Shown here piece by piece: positions 35,869 to 44,731 of a stretch of DNA of 64,000 bases. The notes under the pieces were generated by a model. It did no database searches. It had not been told where the DNA came from and saw nothing but the letters and a program-made list of their open reading frames with translations. The first letter of the stretch is position 1; each line of letters starts with the position of its first letter. Both the position numbers and the translations under genes were made by a program. Source of the stretch: Acidithiobacillus thiooxidans ATCC 19377 (GTDB taxonomy: Bacteria; Pseudomonadota; Gammaproteobacteria; Acidithiobacillales; Acidithiobacillaceae); the NCBI RefSeq assembly GCF_009662475.1, contig NZ_CP045571.1, forward strand, positions 256,501 through 320,500, given 5' to 3'.

Positions 35869-38625
35869 ATGTTTGGAACCATCATCCGTCATGTGGTTGG
35901 TAGTCGCAACGAGCGCCTGATCAAGAAAGCCCGTGCTGTAGTGGCCAGAATCAATGCGTTGGAAGAGCAATACCAGGCCATGGACGATACCAGTCTGGCC
36001 GGGCAGACAGCGCTTTTCAAAGAGCGCATCGCCCGGGGTGAAAGCCTCGATGCCTTACTGTCCGAAGCCTTTGCTGTAGTTCGCGAAGCTACCCGGCGAG
36101 TGATAGGTATGCGCCACTATGACGTGCAGCTGATTGGCGGATATATGCTGCATGAAGGCAAAATCGCAGAAATGCGGACCGGTGAAGGCAAGACACTGGT
36201 CGCTACGCTGCCCGCCTATCTGAACGCCTTGTCGGGCAAGGGCGTGCACGTAATTACCGTCAATGATTATCTGGCCAGCCGCGATGCCCAATGGGTTGCC
36301 AAAATACATAATTTTCTGGGCCTTAGTGTGGGCACCATCATTTCCGATCTGGCTACGGAAGACCGGCGTGCAGCTTATGCAGCCGATATTACCTATGGTA
36401 CAAATAACGAATTCGGCTTCGATTATTTGCGCGACAATATGGCATTCTCGCCTGCTGACCGGGTCCAGCGTGGCTTGCATTATGCGATTATTGACGAAGT
36501 GGACTCCATCCTCATTGATGAAGCGCGGACTCCCCTGATTATCAGTGGCCCTACCGAAGAAAATACGGATTTATATTTCCGGGTAGACAAGCTGGTAGGG
36601 CAATTTGTCGTCGAGGAAGATTACACGGTTGACGAAAAAGCCAAGCAGGTGATGCTCACCGAGGAAGGTATTGAAAAGGCCGAAAGGCTCATGGCTGAAC
36701 ATGGCCTGCTGACTGAAGATAATCTTTACGATCTGGCTAATGTCACCCTGGTGCATCATCTGAATCAGGCGCTGCGGGCGCATGTCATTTATCATCGCGA
36801 AACCGACTACATTGTCCGTGATGGTGAAGTTTGCATTGTGGATGAATTTACCGGTCGTATGATGACCGGGCGGCGTTGGTCCGACGGATTGCATCAGGCG
36901 GTGGAGGCCAAGGAAGGGGTCGAGGTCCAGAATGAAAATCAGACGCTGGCTTCCATTACCTTCCAGAATTATTTCCGGATGTACGACAAGCTTTCCGGAA
37001 TGACTGGTACGGCAGATACCGAAGCGTTTGAACTGAATCAGATTTACAATCTGGAAGTGGTGGTTATCCCGACCCACAAGCCGGTTCGGCGTCTGGATAT
37101 GGCGGATCTTATTTATCGCACTGCTCAGGAAAAATGGACGGCGATTGTTGAGGATATTCGTGATTGTCATCAGCGTGGACAACCGGTATTGGTGGGTACA
37201 ACCTCCATTGAGCACAACGAGTTTCTCTCGCATTTGCTCAAGCAGGCAAAAATCCCCCATGAAGTGTTGAATGCCAAGCAACACCAGCGGGAGGCAGAAA
37301 TTATCGCCCAGGCGGGTACGCCCGGAGCGGTAACCATTGCCACTAATATGGCCGGTCGTGGTACGGATATTGTGTTGGGAGGGAACGTTGGTCATCAGGT
37401 AGATATGGTGCTGGCTGATCCGGATATGGATGAAGAACGTAAAAGCGAGCGCGCCGAATCTCTGAAAAATGGTTGGCAAGGTCTGCATGACCGGGCAATT
37501 GAAGCGGGCGGTTTGCACATTATTGGTACTGAACGTCATGAATCACGGCGTGTGGATAATCAGTTGCGGGGTCGTTCCGGTCGTCAGGGCGATCCGGGCA
37601 CCACCCGCTTTTATCTGTGTCTGGAAGATCCGCTGATGCGGATTTTCGGCAGTGACCGTTTGGGTGGACTGATGCAGAAACTGGGGATGAAAGAGGGCGA
37701 AGCCATCGAACATCCCTGGGTCACCAAATCCATTGAAAATGCGCAGCGCAAGGTCGAAAGCCGTAACTTCGATATTCGCAAACAACTGCTGGAATATGAT
37801 GATGTGGCGAACGAGCAACGCAAAATCATTTATCAGCAGCGCAATGCCTTTATGGATGCGGATAATGTCAGCGAAGAAATCCAGTTGTTGCGGGAAGATG
37901 TGCTTGATGCTGTGCTGGCAGACCATACCCCCGCCGGGGTCATGGAAGAAGAATGGGATGTTCCGGGTCTGGAGTCGGCCCTGCAGCGGGTGTTCGGGCT
38001 GGAAGCCCCCGTTGAGCAGTGGCTGGAACTCGACAAGCGTTTGAACTACGAAGGTCTGCGCAGCAAAGTCATGGGGCTGGTGCAAACGTCTTATGCCGAG
38101 AAAGAAGCCTTGATGGGTAGCGAAATGGCGCGCCATTTTGAAAAATCCATTATGCTGCAGGTGCTGGACAGCCAGTGGAAAGATCATCTGGCAAGCATGG
38201 ATCATCTTCGCGAAGGTATTCATTTGCGCGGTTATGCGCAGAAAAATCCCAAGCAGGAATATAAAAAAGAGTCCCTGGCGATGTTCAACAGTATGTTGGC
38301 GCGCATGCGCGAAGAGGTCATCAGTACCCTGTCGCGTCTGCATGTCAGTCCGGCAGCGGAAACCATGGATTGGGACGCCCTGGCGCGTGCCGCCGCACCC
38401 CAGCACTTACAGTTTTCTCATCCTGATTTTGCGGCGGAGCCGGGGGCTGAAAATTCAGGCCTGACCGCATTGGCTGGGGGCGTCCTCGGAGAACAGCTGA
38501 CTGATTCGTCGACTCATTCTTCTGCGCAGTCGCCCCTGATTGCCGATGATAAAATTGGCCGGAATCAGCCCTGCCCCTGTGGATCAGGCAAAAAATACAA
38601 GCATTGTCACGGACGCTTACAATAA
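35869..38625 (+). CDS. secA: Preprotein translocase ATPase SecA
   Basis: SecA drives proteins through SecYEG with ATP. It is 918 residues, close to E. coli Sec[20 protein letters not shown] near 102-120 is Walker [18 protein letters not shown] near 206-222 is the DEAD-like box. The [11 protein letters not shown] and [18 protein letters not shown] motifs form the second nucleotide-binding domain. The last 20 residues hold the zinc-binding [14 protein letters not shown] tail, used for SecB and phospholipid contact. No secM-like leader was seen in the short gap ahead. Confidence 0.99.
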   Translation: MFGTIIRHVVGSRNERLIKKARAVVARINALEEQYQAMDDTSLAGQTALFKERIARGESLDALLSEAFAVVREATRRVIGMRHYDVQLIGGYMLHEGKIAEMRTGEGKTLVATLPAYLNALSGKGVHVITVNDYLASRDAQWVAKIHNFLGLSVGTIISDLATEDRRAAYAADITYGTNNEFGFDYLRDNMAFSPADRVQRGLHYAIIDEVDSILIDEARTPLIISGPTEENTDLYFRVDKLVGQFVVEEDYTVDEKAKQVMLTEEGIEKAERLMAEHGLLTEDNLYDLANVTLVHHLNQALRAHVIYHRETDYIVRDGEVCIVDEFTGRMMTGRRWSDGLHQAVEAKEGVEVQNENQTLASITFQNYFRMYDKLSGMTGTADTEAFELNQIYNLEVVVIPTHKPVRRLDMADLIYRTAQEKWTAIVEDIRDCHQRGQPVLVGTTSIEHNEFLSHLLKQAKIPHEVLNAKQHQREAEIIAQAGTPGAVTIATNMAGRGTDIVLGGNVGHQVDMVLADPDMDEERKSERAESLKNGWQGLHDRAIEAGGLHIIGTERHESRRVDNQLRGRSGRQGDPGTTRFYLCLEDPLMRIFGSDRLGGLMQKLGMKEGEAIEHPWVTKSIENAQRKVESRNFDIRKQLLEYDDVANEQRKIIYQQRNAFMDADNVSEEIQLLREDVLDAVLADHTPAGVMEEEWDVPGLESALQRVFGLEAPVEQWLELDKRLNYEGLRSKVMGLVQTSYAEKEALMGSEMARHFEKSIMLQVLDSQWKDHLASMDHLREGIHLRGYAQKNPKQEYKKESLAMFNSMLARMREEVISTLSRLHVSPAAETMDWDALARAAAPQHLQFSHPDFAAEPGAENSGLTALAGGVLGEQLTDSSTHSSAQSPLIADDKIGRNQPCPCGSGKKYKHCHGRLQ

Positions 38626-38634
38626 GGAGCTGCT

Positions 38635-39861
38635 ATGGCTGTTGGCCTTCTTCCTCCCCACGATTTGCTGCCTGTAGCCGGTGTGCGGCTGGCGGTCACC
38701 GAAGCGGGCATCCGTTATGCCGGACGCCGTGATCTTACCCTGATTGCTGCGGATGAAGGCACCCAGGTAGCTGGAGTGTTTACGAGGAACCGCTTCTCGG
38801 CTGCTCCGGTAGTGGTGGCCCAGCGGCATTTGTCCTCGGGAACCCCCATCCGGGCGCTGGTCATCAATACGGGTAATGCCAATGCGGGTACGGGGGCTGC
38901 AGGCTTGCAGGCGGCAGAGGATGCCTGCCGGGTTGTTGCTGTTGCCTTGGATTGTCCTCCAGAGTCGGTGCTGCCATTTTCCACCGGGGTGATTGGTGAG
39001 CCGGTGGATCTGGCCGGAAAAATCTCTGCTGCGCTTCCCGCCTTAAAAATACACCTGGATGAAAATCATTGGGAAATAGCTGCTGCGGCCATCATGACCA
39101 CCGATACTATCCCCAAGGCCTGCTCGCGGCAGATTGATCTGGATGGTCAAAAGGTGACGGTAACGGGCATGGCCAAGGGTTCTGGCATGATTCGTCCGGA
39201 TATGGCGACCATGCTGGCTTATATGGCTACCGATGCCCCCCTGCAGGGAGAAGCCTTGCAGCAGTGTCTGCAGGACGCCATGGCGCAGTCCTTCAATCGG
39301 ATTACGGTAGATGGAGACACTTCAACCAATGACGCCTGTATTTTGATTGCGACGGGCAAAATTGCCGCTGAGCCCATTAGCAGGGTGGAAGATTCGCGCT
39401 ATGCACCGCTCTGTTCTGTAATTACCGAGGTGGCCCAATTTTTGGCCCAGGCCATTGTTCGGGATGGCGAGGGAGCGAGCAAATTTATTCCTATCCAGAT
39501 TGCAGGGGGGCGCAATGAGGAGGAATGTCTGCAGGTGGCCTATCGCATGGCGCACAGTCCTCTGATCAAGACGGCCTTTTTTGCTTCAGACCCCAACTGG
39601 GGACGTTTGCTGGCCGCCATTGGTTCAGCGGGGGTGGATGATCTGGAAGTGGATAAGGTTCAGGTCAGTCTGGGAGAAACGCGCATTGTCCGGGATGGGG
39701 CCCGAGACCCTGATTACACCGAGGCTGCCGGGCAGGCGGTGATGGCTGAGGCAGAAATCCCGGTGCGGGTGGATTTGGGTCGCGGGTTGGCGAGCGCGAC
39801 AATCTGGACCTGTGATTTATCCTATGACTATGTGCGTATTAACGCCGATTATCGCAGCTGA
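38635..39861 (+). CDS. argJ: Bifunctional ornithine acetyltransferase/N-acetylglutamate synthase
   Basis: ArgJ moves the acetyl group from N-acetylornithine to glutamate in the cyclic arginine pathway and may also acetylate glutamate with acetyl-CoA. It is 408 residues long. The self-cleavage site is the Ala-Thr bond within GMIRPDMATMLAYMATDA near 185-200, where the threonine becomes the nucleophile of the beta chain. VINTGNANAGTGAAG near 79-93 and DGDTSTNDACIL are conserved. The ribosome site AAGGAG precedes the ATG, and the last base is shared with the next gene. Confidence 0.97.
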   Translation: MAVGLLPPHDLLPVAGVRLAVTEAGIRYAGRRDLTLIAADEGTQVAGVFTRNRFSAAPVVVAQRHLSSGTPIRALVINTGNANAGTGAAGLQAAEDACRVVAVALDCPPESVLPFSTGVIGEPVDLAGKISAALPALKIHLDENHWEIAAAAIMTTDTIPKACSRQIDLDGQKVTVTGMAKGSGMIRPDMATMLAYMATDAPLQGEALQQCLQDAMAQSFNRITVDGDTSTNDACILIATGKIAAEPISRVEDSRYAPLCSVITEVAQFLAQAIVRDGEGASKFIPIQIAGGRNEEECLQVAYRMAHSPLIKTAFFASDPNWGRLLAAIGSAGVDDLEVDKVQVSLGETRIVRDGARDPDYTEAAGQAVMAEAEIPVRVDLGRGLASATIWTCDLSYDYVRINADYRS

Positions 39862-40850
39862 TGACCGTCGTTCCTGTAGCCACAGGTATTCTTGAGGACG
39901 AAAATGGTCGTCTGCTTATTTCCTTGCGCCCTGAAGGCAAACCCTGGCCGGGGTTTTGGGAGTTTCCCGGTGGAAAAGTGGACCCGGGTGAAACGCCTGA
40001 GGAAGCCCTACATCGGGAGTTATGGGAAGAGATTGGCATCCGGGTGCAGGATGCAGAGCCATTCCGGACCCTGGATTACACCTATCCCGAGCGGACGGTG
40101 CGTCTGCATTTTTACCGGGTGCGACGCTGGGATGGTGCGGCTCATGGTAAGGAAGGGCAGCAAATTCGCTGGTTGTACCCCTGGGAAATTCCGGCGTTGG
40201 AGTGTCTGCCCGCCAACCTGCGGATGACGGCAGCCGTACTTGAAGAATCTTTGCCGCACCCGCCACTATGCCTGATTGTAGATCCGGCCCGTGTGGAGCC
40301 CCAGGCATTCGCTCATGCCTGGCGGGAAGCGCTGAGAGCAGGCCTGCAATGGGTGATTCTGCGTTGCAAAAGCGCTGTGGATGAAGAGAGCGCGAAGTTG
40401 TTGAAATCCCTTTGTGCAGAATCCCTGGCCGCAGGTGCGCAGGTCTGGCTGAATCATGCTGAACCTCTGCCGGACTGGCCGCATAGCGGTCGGCATTTGA
40501 CGCAATCCCAATTGGAAGCTGGCTTGCGCCCTTCGGAGCCCTTTGGTGCTTCCTGTCACAATGCCGGGGAAATCCACCAGGCGGCCCAGGCGGGGGCCCG
40601 TTATGCCTTGCTTTCACCATTGTTTTCCACTCGCTCCCATCCGGATACGCTGCCATTGGGCGAAAAAGCATTTGCCGAACTGGTGGAAACATCGGCTATT
40701 CCGTTGATCGCCCTGGGCGGACTGAGTGTGGAAAGGGTTCCTGCAGCAATGGCTACCGGGGCCAGTGGGGTTGCCATCCTCTCGGGAATTCTCGACGCTC
40801 CTGATCCTTTTGTTACCACCAGTGATTTTCTGCGCTATTGGAGACCCTGA
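39861..40850 (+). CDS. Nudix hydrolase (MutT) fused to a TenI/thiamine-phosphate-synthase-like domain
   Basis: This is a two-domain protein of 329 residues. The Nudix domain (about 1-130) has WPGFWEFPGGKVDPGETP leading into the GX5EX7REUXEEXGU box (REL-WEEIGI), as in MutT, which removes 8-oxo-dGTP. The second half (about 145-325) is a TIM-barrel-like TenI/ThiE relative: GRHLTQSQLEAG, GASCHNAGEIHQAAQAGARYALLSPLF and ALGGLSVERVPAAMATGASGVAI. Such fusions are widespread in gammaproteobacteria, but the role of the second domain is not settled. It overlaps argJ by one base and abuts the next gene. Confidence 0.9.
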   Translation: MTVVPVATGILEDENGRLLISLRPEGKPWPGFWEFPGGKVDPGETPEEALHRELWEEIGIRVQDAEPFRTLDYTYPERTVRLHFYRVRRWDGAAHGKEGQQIRWLYPWEIPALECLPANLRMTAAVLEESLPHPPLCLIVDPARVEPQAFAHAWREALRAGLQWVILRCKSAVDEESAKLLKSLCAESLAAGAQVWLNHAEPLPDWPHSGRHLTQSQLEAGLRPSEPFGASCHNAGEIHQAAQAGARYALLSPLFSTRSHPDTLPLGEKAFAELVETSAIPLIALGGLSVERVPAAMATGASGVAILSGILDAPDPFVTTSDFLRYWRP

Positions 40851-41819
40851 GTGCCCCGAATTTCCGTCGTGATCCCGCTGTACAACGAAATCGACAACGT
40901 CACACCGCTGTGTGATGCCCTGAGTGCGGCGCTGGCGGGAGCAGATGCTGAAATCATCATTGTCGATGATGGTAGTCGTGATGGCAGTGCGGCGGCCCTG
41001 GACCGGGAAGCCGCAACACGCGGAAACCATTTCAAGATGATTCATCTGCAAAGAAATTTTGGCCAGACAGCGGCGATGCAGGCGGGAATTGATGCCGCCC
41101 AGGGGGAAGTCATCGTGACCCTGGATGCGGACCTGCAAAATGATCCTCAGGATATTCTCCCTTTGGCTGAGCGCTTGCTGGCTGAAAATCTGGATGTGGT
41201 AGCGGGTTGGCGCAAAAATCGCCAAGATGGCCTGTTTTTGCGCAAAATACCTTCGCGTATTGCCAATCGACTCATTCGCCGCTTTACGGGGGTACGTTTG
41301 CATGATTACGGCTGCACGCTCAAAGCCTATCGGGCTTCGGTGATCAAAGGGGTGCGCCTTTATGGAGAAATGCACCGCTTTATCCCGGCCTGGTTATCGA
41401 CCCTGACTTACACCGATCGTATTGTGGAAGTGCCCGTGCGTCACCATGCGCGCGTGGCAGGTAAGAGCAAGTACGGAATTTCCCGAACTTTTCGGGTGCT
41501 GGTAGACTTGTTGTTTGTTAAGTTTTTTCTGGGTTACAGCCAGCGACCCATGCATTTTTTCGGTACCGTCGGACTGTTTTCGCTGTTTATAGGTTCCGGC
41601 ATGCTGATTTATTTGTTTATTGATAAATTCGCCGAAGGTGCAGAGATTTCCGGTCGACCCATGCTCATTGCGGGCGTCCTGTTTTTTCTGGGAGGACTGC
41701 AGTTTTTGAATACGGGTATTGTCGGGGAGATGTTGTCGCGGATATATCATGAATCCCAGGATAAAAAGACTTATGTGATTCGCCATACGGTGCATCTTGA
41801 CCCGGGTGCCGAACCCTGA
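40851..41819 (+). CDS. ArnC/DPM1-like GT2 glycosyltransferase
   Basis: This is a 322-residue inner-membrane glycosyltransferase that probably attaches a sugar to a polyprenyl phosphate. The GT-A domain starts VVIPLYNEIDNV (6-17). IIIVDDGSRDGS (about 37-48) and VTLDADLQNDPQDI (about 86-99) hold the nucleotide-sugar and metal-binding residues. Two hydrophobic segments at about 230-255 and 265-290 match the ArnC/GtrB topology. The start is GTG, directly after the previous stop. Followed by a polysaccharide deacetylase, the pair recalls ArnC/ArnD of lipid A modification, though the partner is small and the full arn set is not here. Confidence 0.82.
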   Translation: MPRISVVIPLYNEIDNVTPLCDALSAALAGADAEIIIVDDGSRDGSAAALDREAATRGNHFKMIHLQRNFGQTAAMQAGIDAAQGEVIVTLDADLQNDPQDILPLAERLLAENLDVVAGWRKNRQDGLFLRKIPSRIANRLIRRFTGVRLHDYGCTLKAYRASVIKGVRLYGEMHRFIPAWLSTLTYTDRIVEVPVRHHARVAGKSKYGISRTFRVLVDLLFVKFFLGYSQRPMHFFGTVGLFSLFIGSGMLIYLFIDKFAEGAEISGRPMLIAGVLFFLGGLQFLNTGIVGEMLSRIYHESQDKKTYVIRHTVHLDPGAEP

Positions 41820-42535
41820 TGCCTGTTCCTATTTTGATGTATCACAATATTGACCGCGCACCCAAAGGGGTGAAATTGCGCGGTCTTTACGTTTCTCCAG
41901 AACGATTCCGGCGCCAGATGGCCTTGCTGCATCGCCTTGGTTATCAGGGTTTGTCCATGTCTGCGGCCTTGCCTTATATTCGTGGCGAAGCCAAAGGAAA
42001 AGTCGTCGCCATTACCTTTGATGATGGTTATCGGGATAATCTGGAAAATGCCTTGCCGGTTTTGCAGCATTATGGATTTACGGCGACCTGTTACATGGTC
42101 AGCGCGGCCCTGGGCGCGGACAATGCCTGGGATGCGGAAGCTCTGGGCGTACACAAGCCGTTGATGTCCGAAACAGAGTTGCGGCAATGGCAAGCAGCTG
42201 GGATGGAAGTCGGCGCCCATAGTCGTCATCATCCCCGTCTGCCGGATCTGACGGAAGCGGATCTGCTGAACGAAATGACCGGTTCCCGACAGGATCTGGA
42301 AAAATTGTTGGCTGTTCCCGTCACGCAATTTTGTTATCCCTACGGTGCGGCAGGACAGCGCGAGCGGGAAGCGGCAAAACAGGCCGGATTTTTGGCGGCC
42401 GTGACCGTACGTCGGGGGCGCGCCCGAGCGGGGGAGGAGGACCCTTTTGACCTTCCCCGGGTCATGGTTGGCGGACATCATGGCCCGCATGTGTTCCCCA
42501 TGCAGATCTGGACAGCGCATGAGGATCGGCATTGA
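41819..42535 (+). CDS. Polysaccharide deacetylase (NodB homology domain)
   Basis: This is a 238-residue carbohydrate esterase 4-type enzyme. ILMYHNI lies at 5-11. TFDDGYRDN (about 66-74) holds the catalytic aspartates, and HSRHHPRL (about 137-144) the zinc-binding histidines; CYPYG lies near 176. There is no signal peptide, which suggests action in the cytoplasm on a nucleotide- or lipid-linked sugar. It shares one base with the ArnC-like gene and overlaps the next gene by four. The substrate is inferred to be an LPS or lipid-linked amino sugar. Confidence 0.88.
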   Translation: MPVPILMYHNIDRAPKGVKLRGLYVSPERFRRQMALLHRLGYQGLSMSAALPYIRGEAKGKVVAITFDDGYRDNLENALPVLQHYGFTATCYMVSAALGADNAWDAEALGVHKPLMSETELRQWQAAGMEVGAHSRHHPRLPDLTEADLLNEMTGSRQDLEKLLAVPVTQFCYPYGAAGQREREAAKQAGFLAAVTVRRGRARAGEEDPFDLPRVMVGGHHGPHVFPMQIWTAHEDRH

Positions 42536-43608
42536 GCTCAGGGCGGCGTTTGCTCTGGGTAGGCACAAATCCGGGGGGGGGAGGGACAGAAACCCACATG
42601 ATCACCATGTGTCGGGCTTTGGCGGATGTCGGCGTGGACATGCATGTATTTGTGCATCCCCGGGGACATATTGGCGAGGCTTTGTCTGGCAGTTTGGTCA
42701 AGCTGCACTATGGTGCATTTCGTAACAGTGCCGATGTGCTCGCCATGCGCAAGCTATGGAAAATTATCCGTCATGTGCAACCCGATTGGCTGATCGGGAG
42801 TTTCAGCAAGGAATACTGGCCTCTGGCCATACTCAGTCGGATGAGTGGCCGTCCTCTGGTGTTGTTCCGGCACATGGATTTACGCCTCAGACCTAGCACC
42901 CGCTGGCTGTTATCCCACTGGCCCTTGCGACTTTTCGCCATATCCGAATACTTGCGTCGTCGTCTGATTGAACAGGGCATTCCTCCGGCGCGGGTAGAAG
43001 TACTCCTGAATCCCATTCATCTAACAGAATTCCATCGAGATGCTGAAGCCCGTCAAAATCGGCGACGCGATTTAGGGCTGACTGATGCGGATTTTCTGTT
43101 GGGTTTTGTGGGTGCCTGGCATCGTGGTAAAGGCGTTTTTATGCTGGCCGATGCCATTGATGCAGCCCACGCACAAAATGTGCATCTTCATGGCTTATGG
43201 TTAGGCGGAGGGGCGCACGAGGAAACATTGCGCTCCCGACTGGCCAATAAACCCTGGCACCATGTGCTGGGTTGGCAAAATCCGGTAATGCCTTGGTATA
43301 GTGTCATGGATGCTTTGGCCCTGCCGTCCATAGAACCCGATACTTTCGGCCGGGTTTGCCTGGAGGCGCAGGCCTGTGGAACACCGGTGCTGGGCGCGGA
43401 CATAGGGGGTATTCCCGAAAGTTTTGTGGATGGCCAGGGTGGATGGTTGTTGCCGGCTGGAGATGTTGTGCGCTGGGAAAATGCTCTGCTGAGTTTGTTG
43501 GCGGATCCGGCGTTGCGAGAAAATTTTGCTGATGCAGGACCTGTTTACGCAACAGGATTTGCCTCAGAAAACATTGCCTGTAAATTTTTGCAGGAGTTGC
43601 AGCAATGA
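42532..43608 (+). CDS. GT4-family LPS glycosyltransferase with a poly-G tract near its start
   Basis: This is a 358-residue GT-B glycosyltransferase. The N-terminal glycine loop is VGTNPGGGGTETHM (about 10-23). VGAWHRGKGVFMLADAI (about 193-209) and PSIEPDTFGRVCLEAQACGTPVLG (about 263-286, with the EX7E-like donor site) are typical of GT4. It starts with TTG, overlapping the deacetylase stop. The glycine loop is encoded by a run of nine G residues (42573-42581), the longest in the window, so slippage would put the gene out of frame within 20 codons. The acceptor is unknown; the context is the LPS core or O-antigen. Confidence 0.85.
   Translation: MSSGRRLLWVGTNPGGGGTETHMITMCRALADVGVDMHVFVHPRGHIGEALSGSLVKLHYGAFRNSADVLAMRKLWKIIRHVQPDWLIGSFSKEYWPLAILSRMSGRPLVLFRHMDLRLRPSTRWLLSHWPLRLFAISEYLRRRLIEQGIPPARVEVLLNPIHLTEFHRDAEARQNRRRDLGLTDADFLLGFVGAWHRGKGVFMLADAIDAAHAQNVHLHGLWLGGGAHEETLRSRLANKPWHHVLGWQNPVMPWYSVMDALALPSIEPDTFGRVCLEAQACGTPVLGADIGGIPESFVDGQGGWLLPAGDVVRWENALLSLLADPALRENFADAGPVYATGFASENIACKFLQELQQ
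42573..42581. repeat. Homopolymeric G9 tract in a glycosyltransferase gene
   Basis: Nine consecutive G bases, then AGGG, fall within codons 14-18 of the GT4 gene. G runs of this length in surface-sugar genes are classical sites of slipped-strand phase variation, but here the tract also encodes a conserved glycine loop. Confidence 0.95.
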
Positions 43609-43630
43609 TTGCTGGTTTTGTGGGCTAAAC

Positions 43631-44731
43631 ATGGCGCGTGCTATTCCTGCCAATCCTCGGCGTATTTTACTGATCAAATCCCACAGCGCGGGCATAGGTG
43701 ATATTCTCCGCAGCTCTGCGGCTTGGGCCGTCCTCAAAAACCGTTGGCCCGATGTCGAGTTGCATTTGCTGTTTTTAACGCGCTGGCCTGGATATCCTAG
43801 TGAGGCCTTGATTCGTGAGCATTTCCTGCTTTCCAGTGCACATTTTCTGCCCATGCAGGAAGGGCATTTTTGGGGGATGCGTGGGGTGGGACCTCGAACC
43901 TGGAGGCGTTTGTTGCCGGAATTGAGAAAAATTGCAAAGCAGATTCAGCCTGATTTGATTATTGATCATGAGCCTCATGGTTTGGAAACTACCATAGCGG
44001 CAAGATGGCTACGTCGCTTTTGCAAGTCAGCCATAGTCGGTGTTAATCAGGTCATGGGGCGTGGGTTGTTGTATGACAGGTCGGGCCCGAGCCTGCAGCA
44101 ATATGCTAAAAATGAGCAACTTGACTGGCCAATGGACTATACCGAAAGGGACTTCGCAGCGCTGGTAGCACTCGGTTTGCATCGAGAAAATCAATCCATA
44201 GTCCTGACGGAAACCTCTGATGGTCGATTATTTCGTGATGAAATGCAGCAGATCTTGCCAAAAGACTTGCCGATAATCGGTCTAAATATTGGTTGCGGTA
44301 CACCGGATGCCGAACAGAAGCGTCCTGACCTGGACTTATTAGTAATGGCTTTCGGGAGAGCTTATAAAGAAAGCCCGTATATCCTGTTGTTGACAGGTGC
44401 TCCCAACGAAAGCTTTATAAACAAATCATTTATAGATAAATATAAAGTAAAATGGGGTAATAATGCGCATATAATAGATATTGCCGGTAGAACATCATCG
44501 ACAAGCCTTACTGGAGCTATCAAGCTATGTGATGCTTTCGTATCCAGTGATTCTGGCCCTTATCATATGGCAGTGGCCCTGGGCGTTCCGACCTTAGCGT
44601 TGTTCAACTTCTCGAGTCCTGAACATTATCATAGTAAAGCAGAGATTTTTTTGTTGCATCAGTCATGCTGCTCTATTGCGGATGAAATTTCTACAGAGCT
44701 AACCAAAATTTTATTGAGGAAAGCATCGTGA
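43631..44731 (+). CDS. Heptosyltransferase-like GT9 glycosyltransferase
   Basis: This is a 366-residue ADP-heptose:LPS heptosyltransferase-family protein. ILLIKSHSAGIGDILRSSAAWAVLK near 11-35 is the N-terminal signature; LIIDHEPHGLETTIAARWL lies at about 115-133. The late segment KLCDAFVSSDSGPYHMAVALGVPTLALF carries the GT9 donor-binding motif. I start at the ATG at 43631; the longer open frame lies within the previous gene. No convincing ribosome site precedes it. The second half is clearly richer in A/T than the DNA before 44.1 kb. It likely adds an outer-core sugar; waaC is a separate gene downstream. Confidence 0.83.
   Translation: MARAIPANPRRILLIKSHSAGIGDILRSSAAWAVLKNRWPDVELHLLFLTRWPGYPSEALIREHFLLSSAHFLPMQEGHFWGMRGVGPRTWRRLLPELRKIAKQIQPDLIIDHEPHGLETTIAARWLRRFCKSAIVGVNQVMGRGLLYDRSGPSLQQYAKNEQLDWPMDYTERDFAALVALGLHRENQSIVLTETSDGRLFRDEMQQILPKDLPIIGLNIGCGTPDAEQKRPDLDLLVMAFGRAYKESPYILLLTGAPNESFINKSFIDKYKVKWGNNAHIIDIAGRTSSTSLTGAIKLCDAFVSSDSGPYHMAVALGVPTLALFNFSSPEHYHSKAEIFLLHQSCCSIADEISTELTKILLRKAS

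Noticed and set aside
36571-37539. Open frame of about 320 codons on the minus strand opposite secA
   Set aside because: SecA is unmistakable on the plus strand; the antisense frame has no family motif and no ribosome site.
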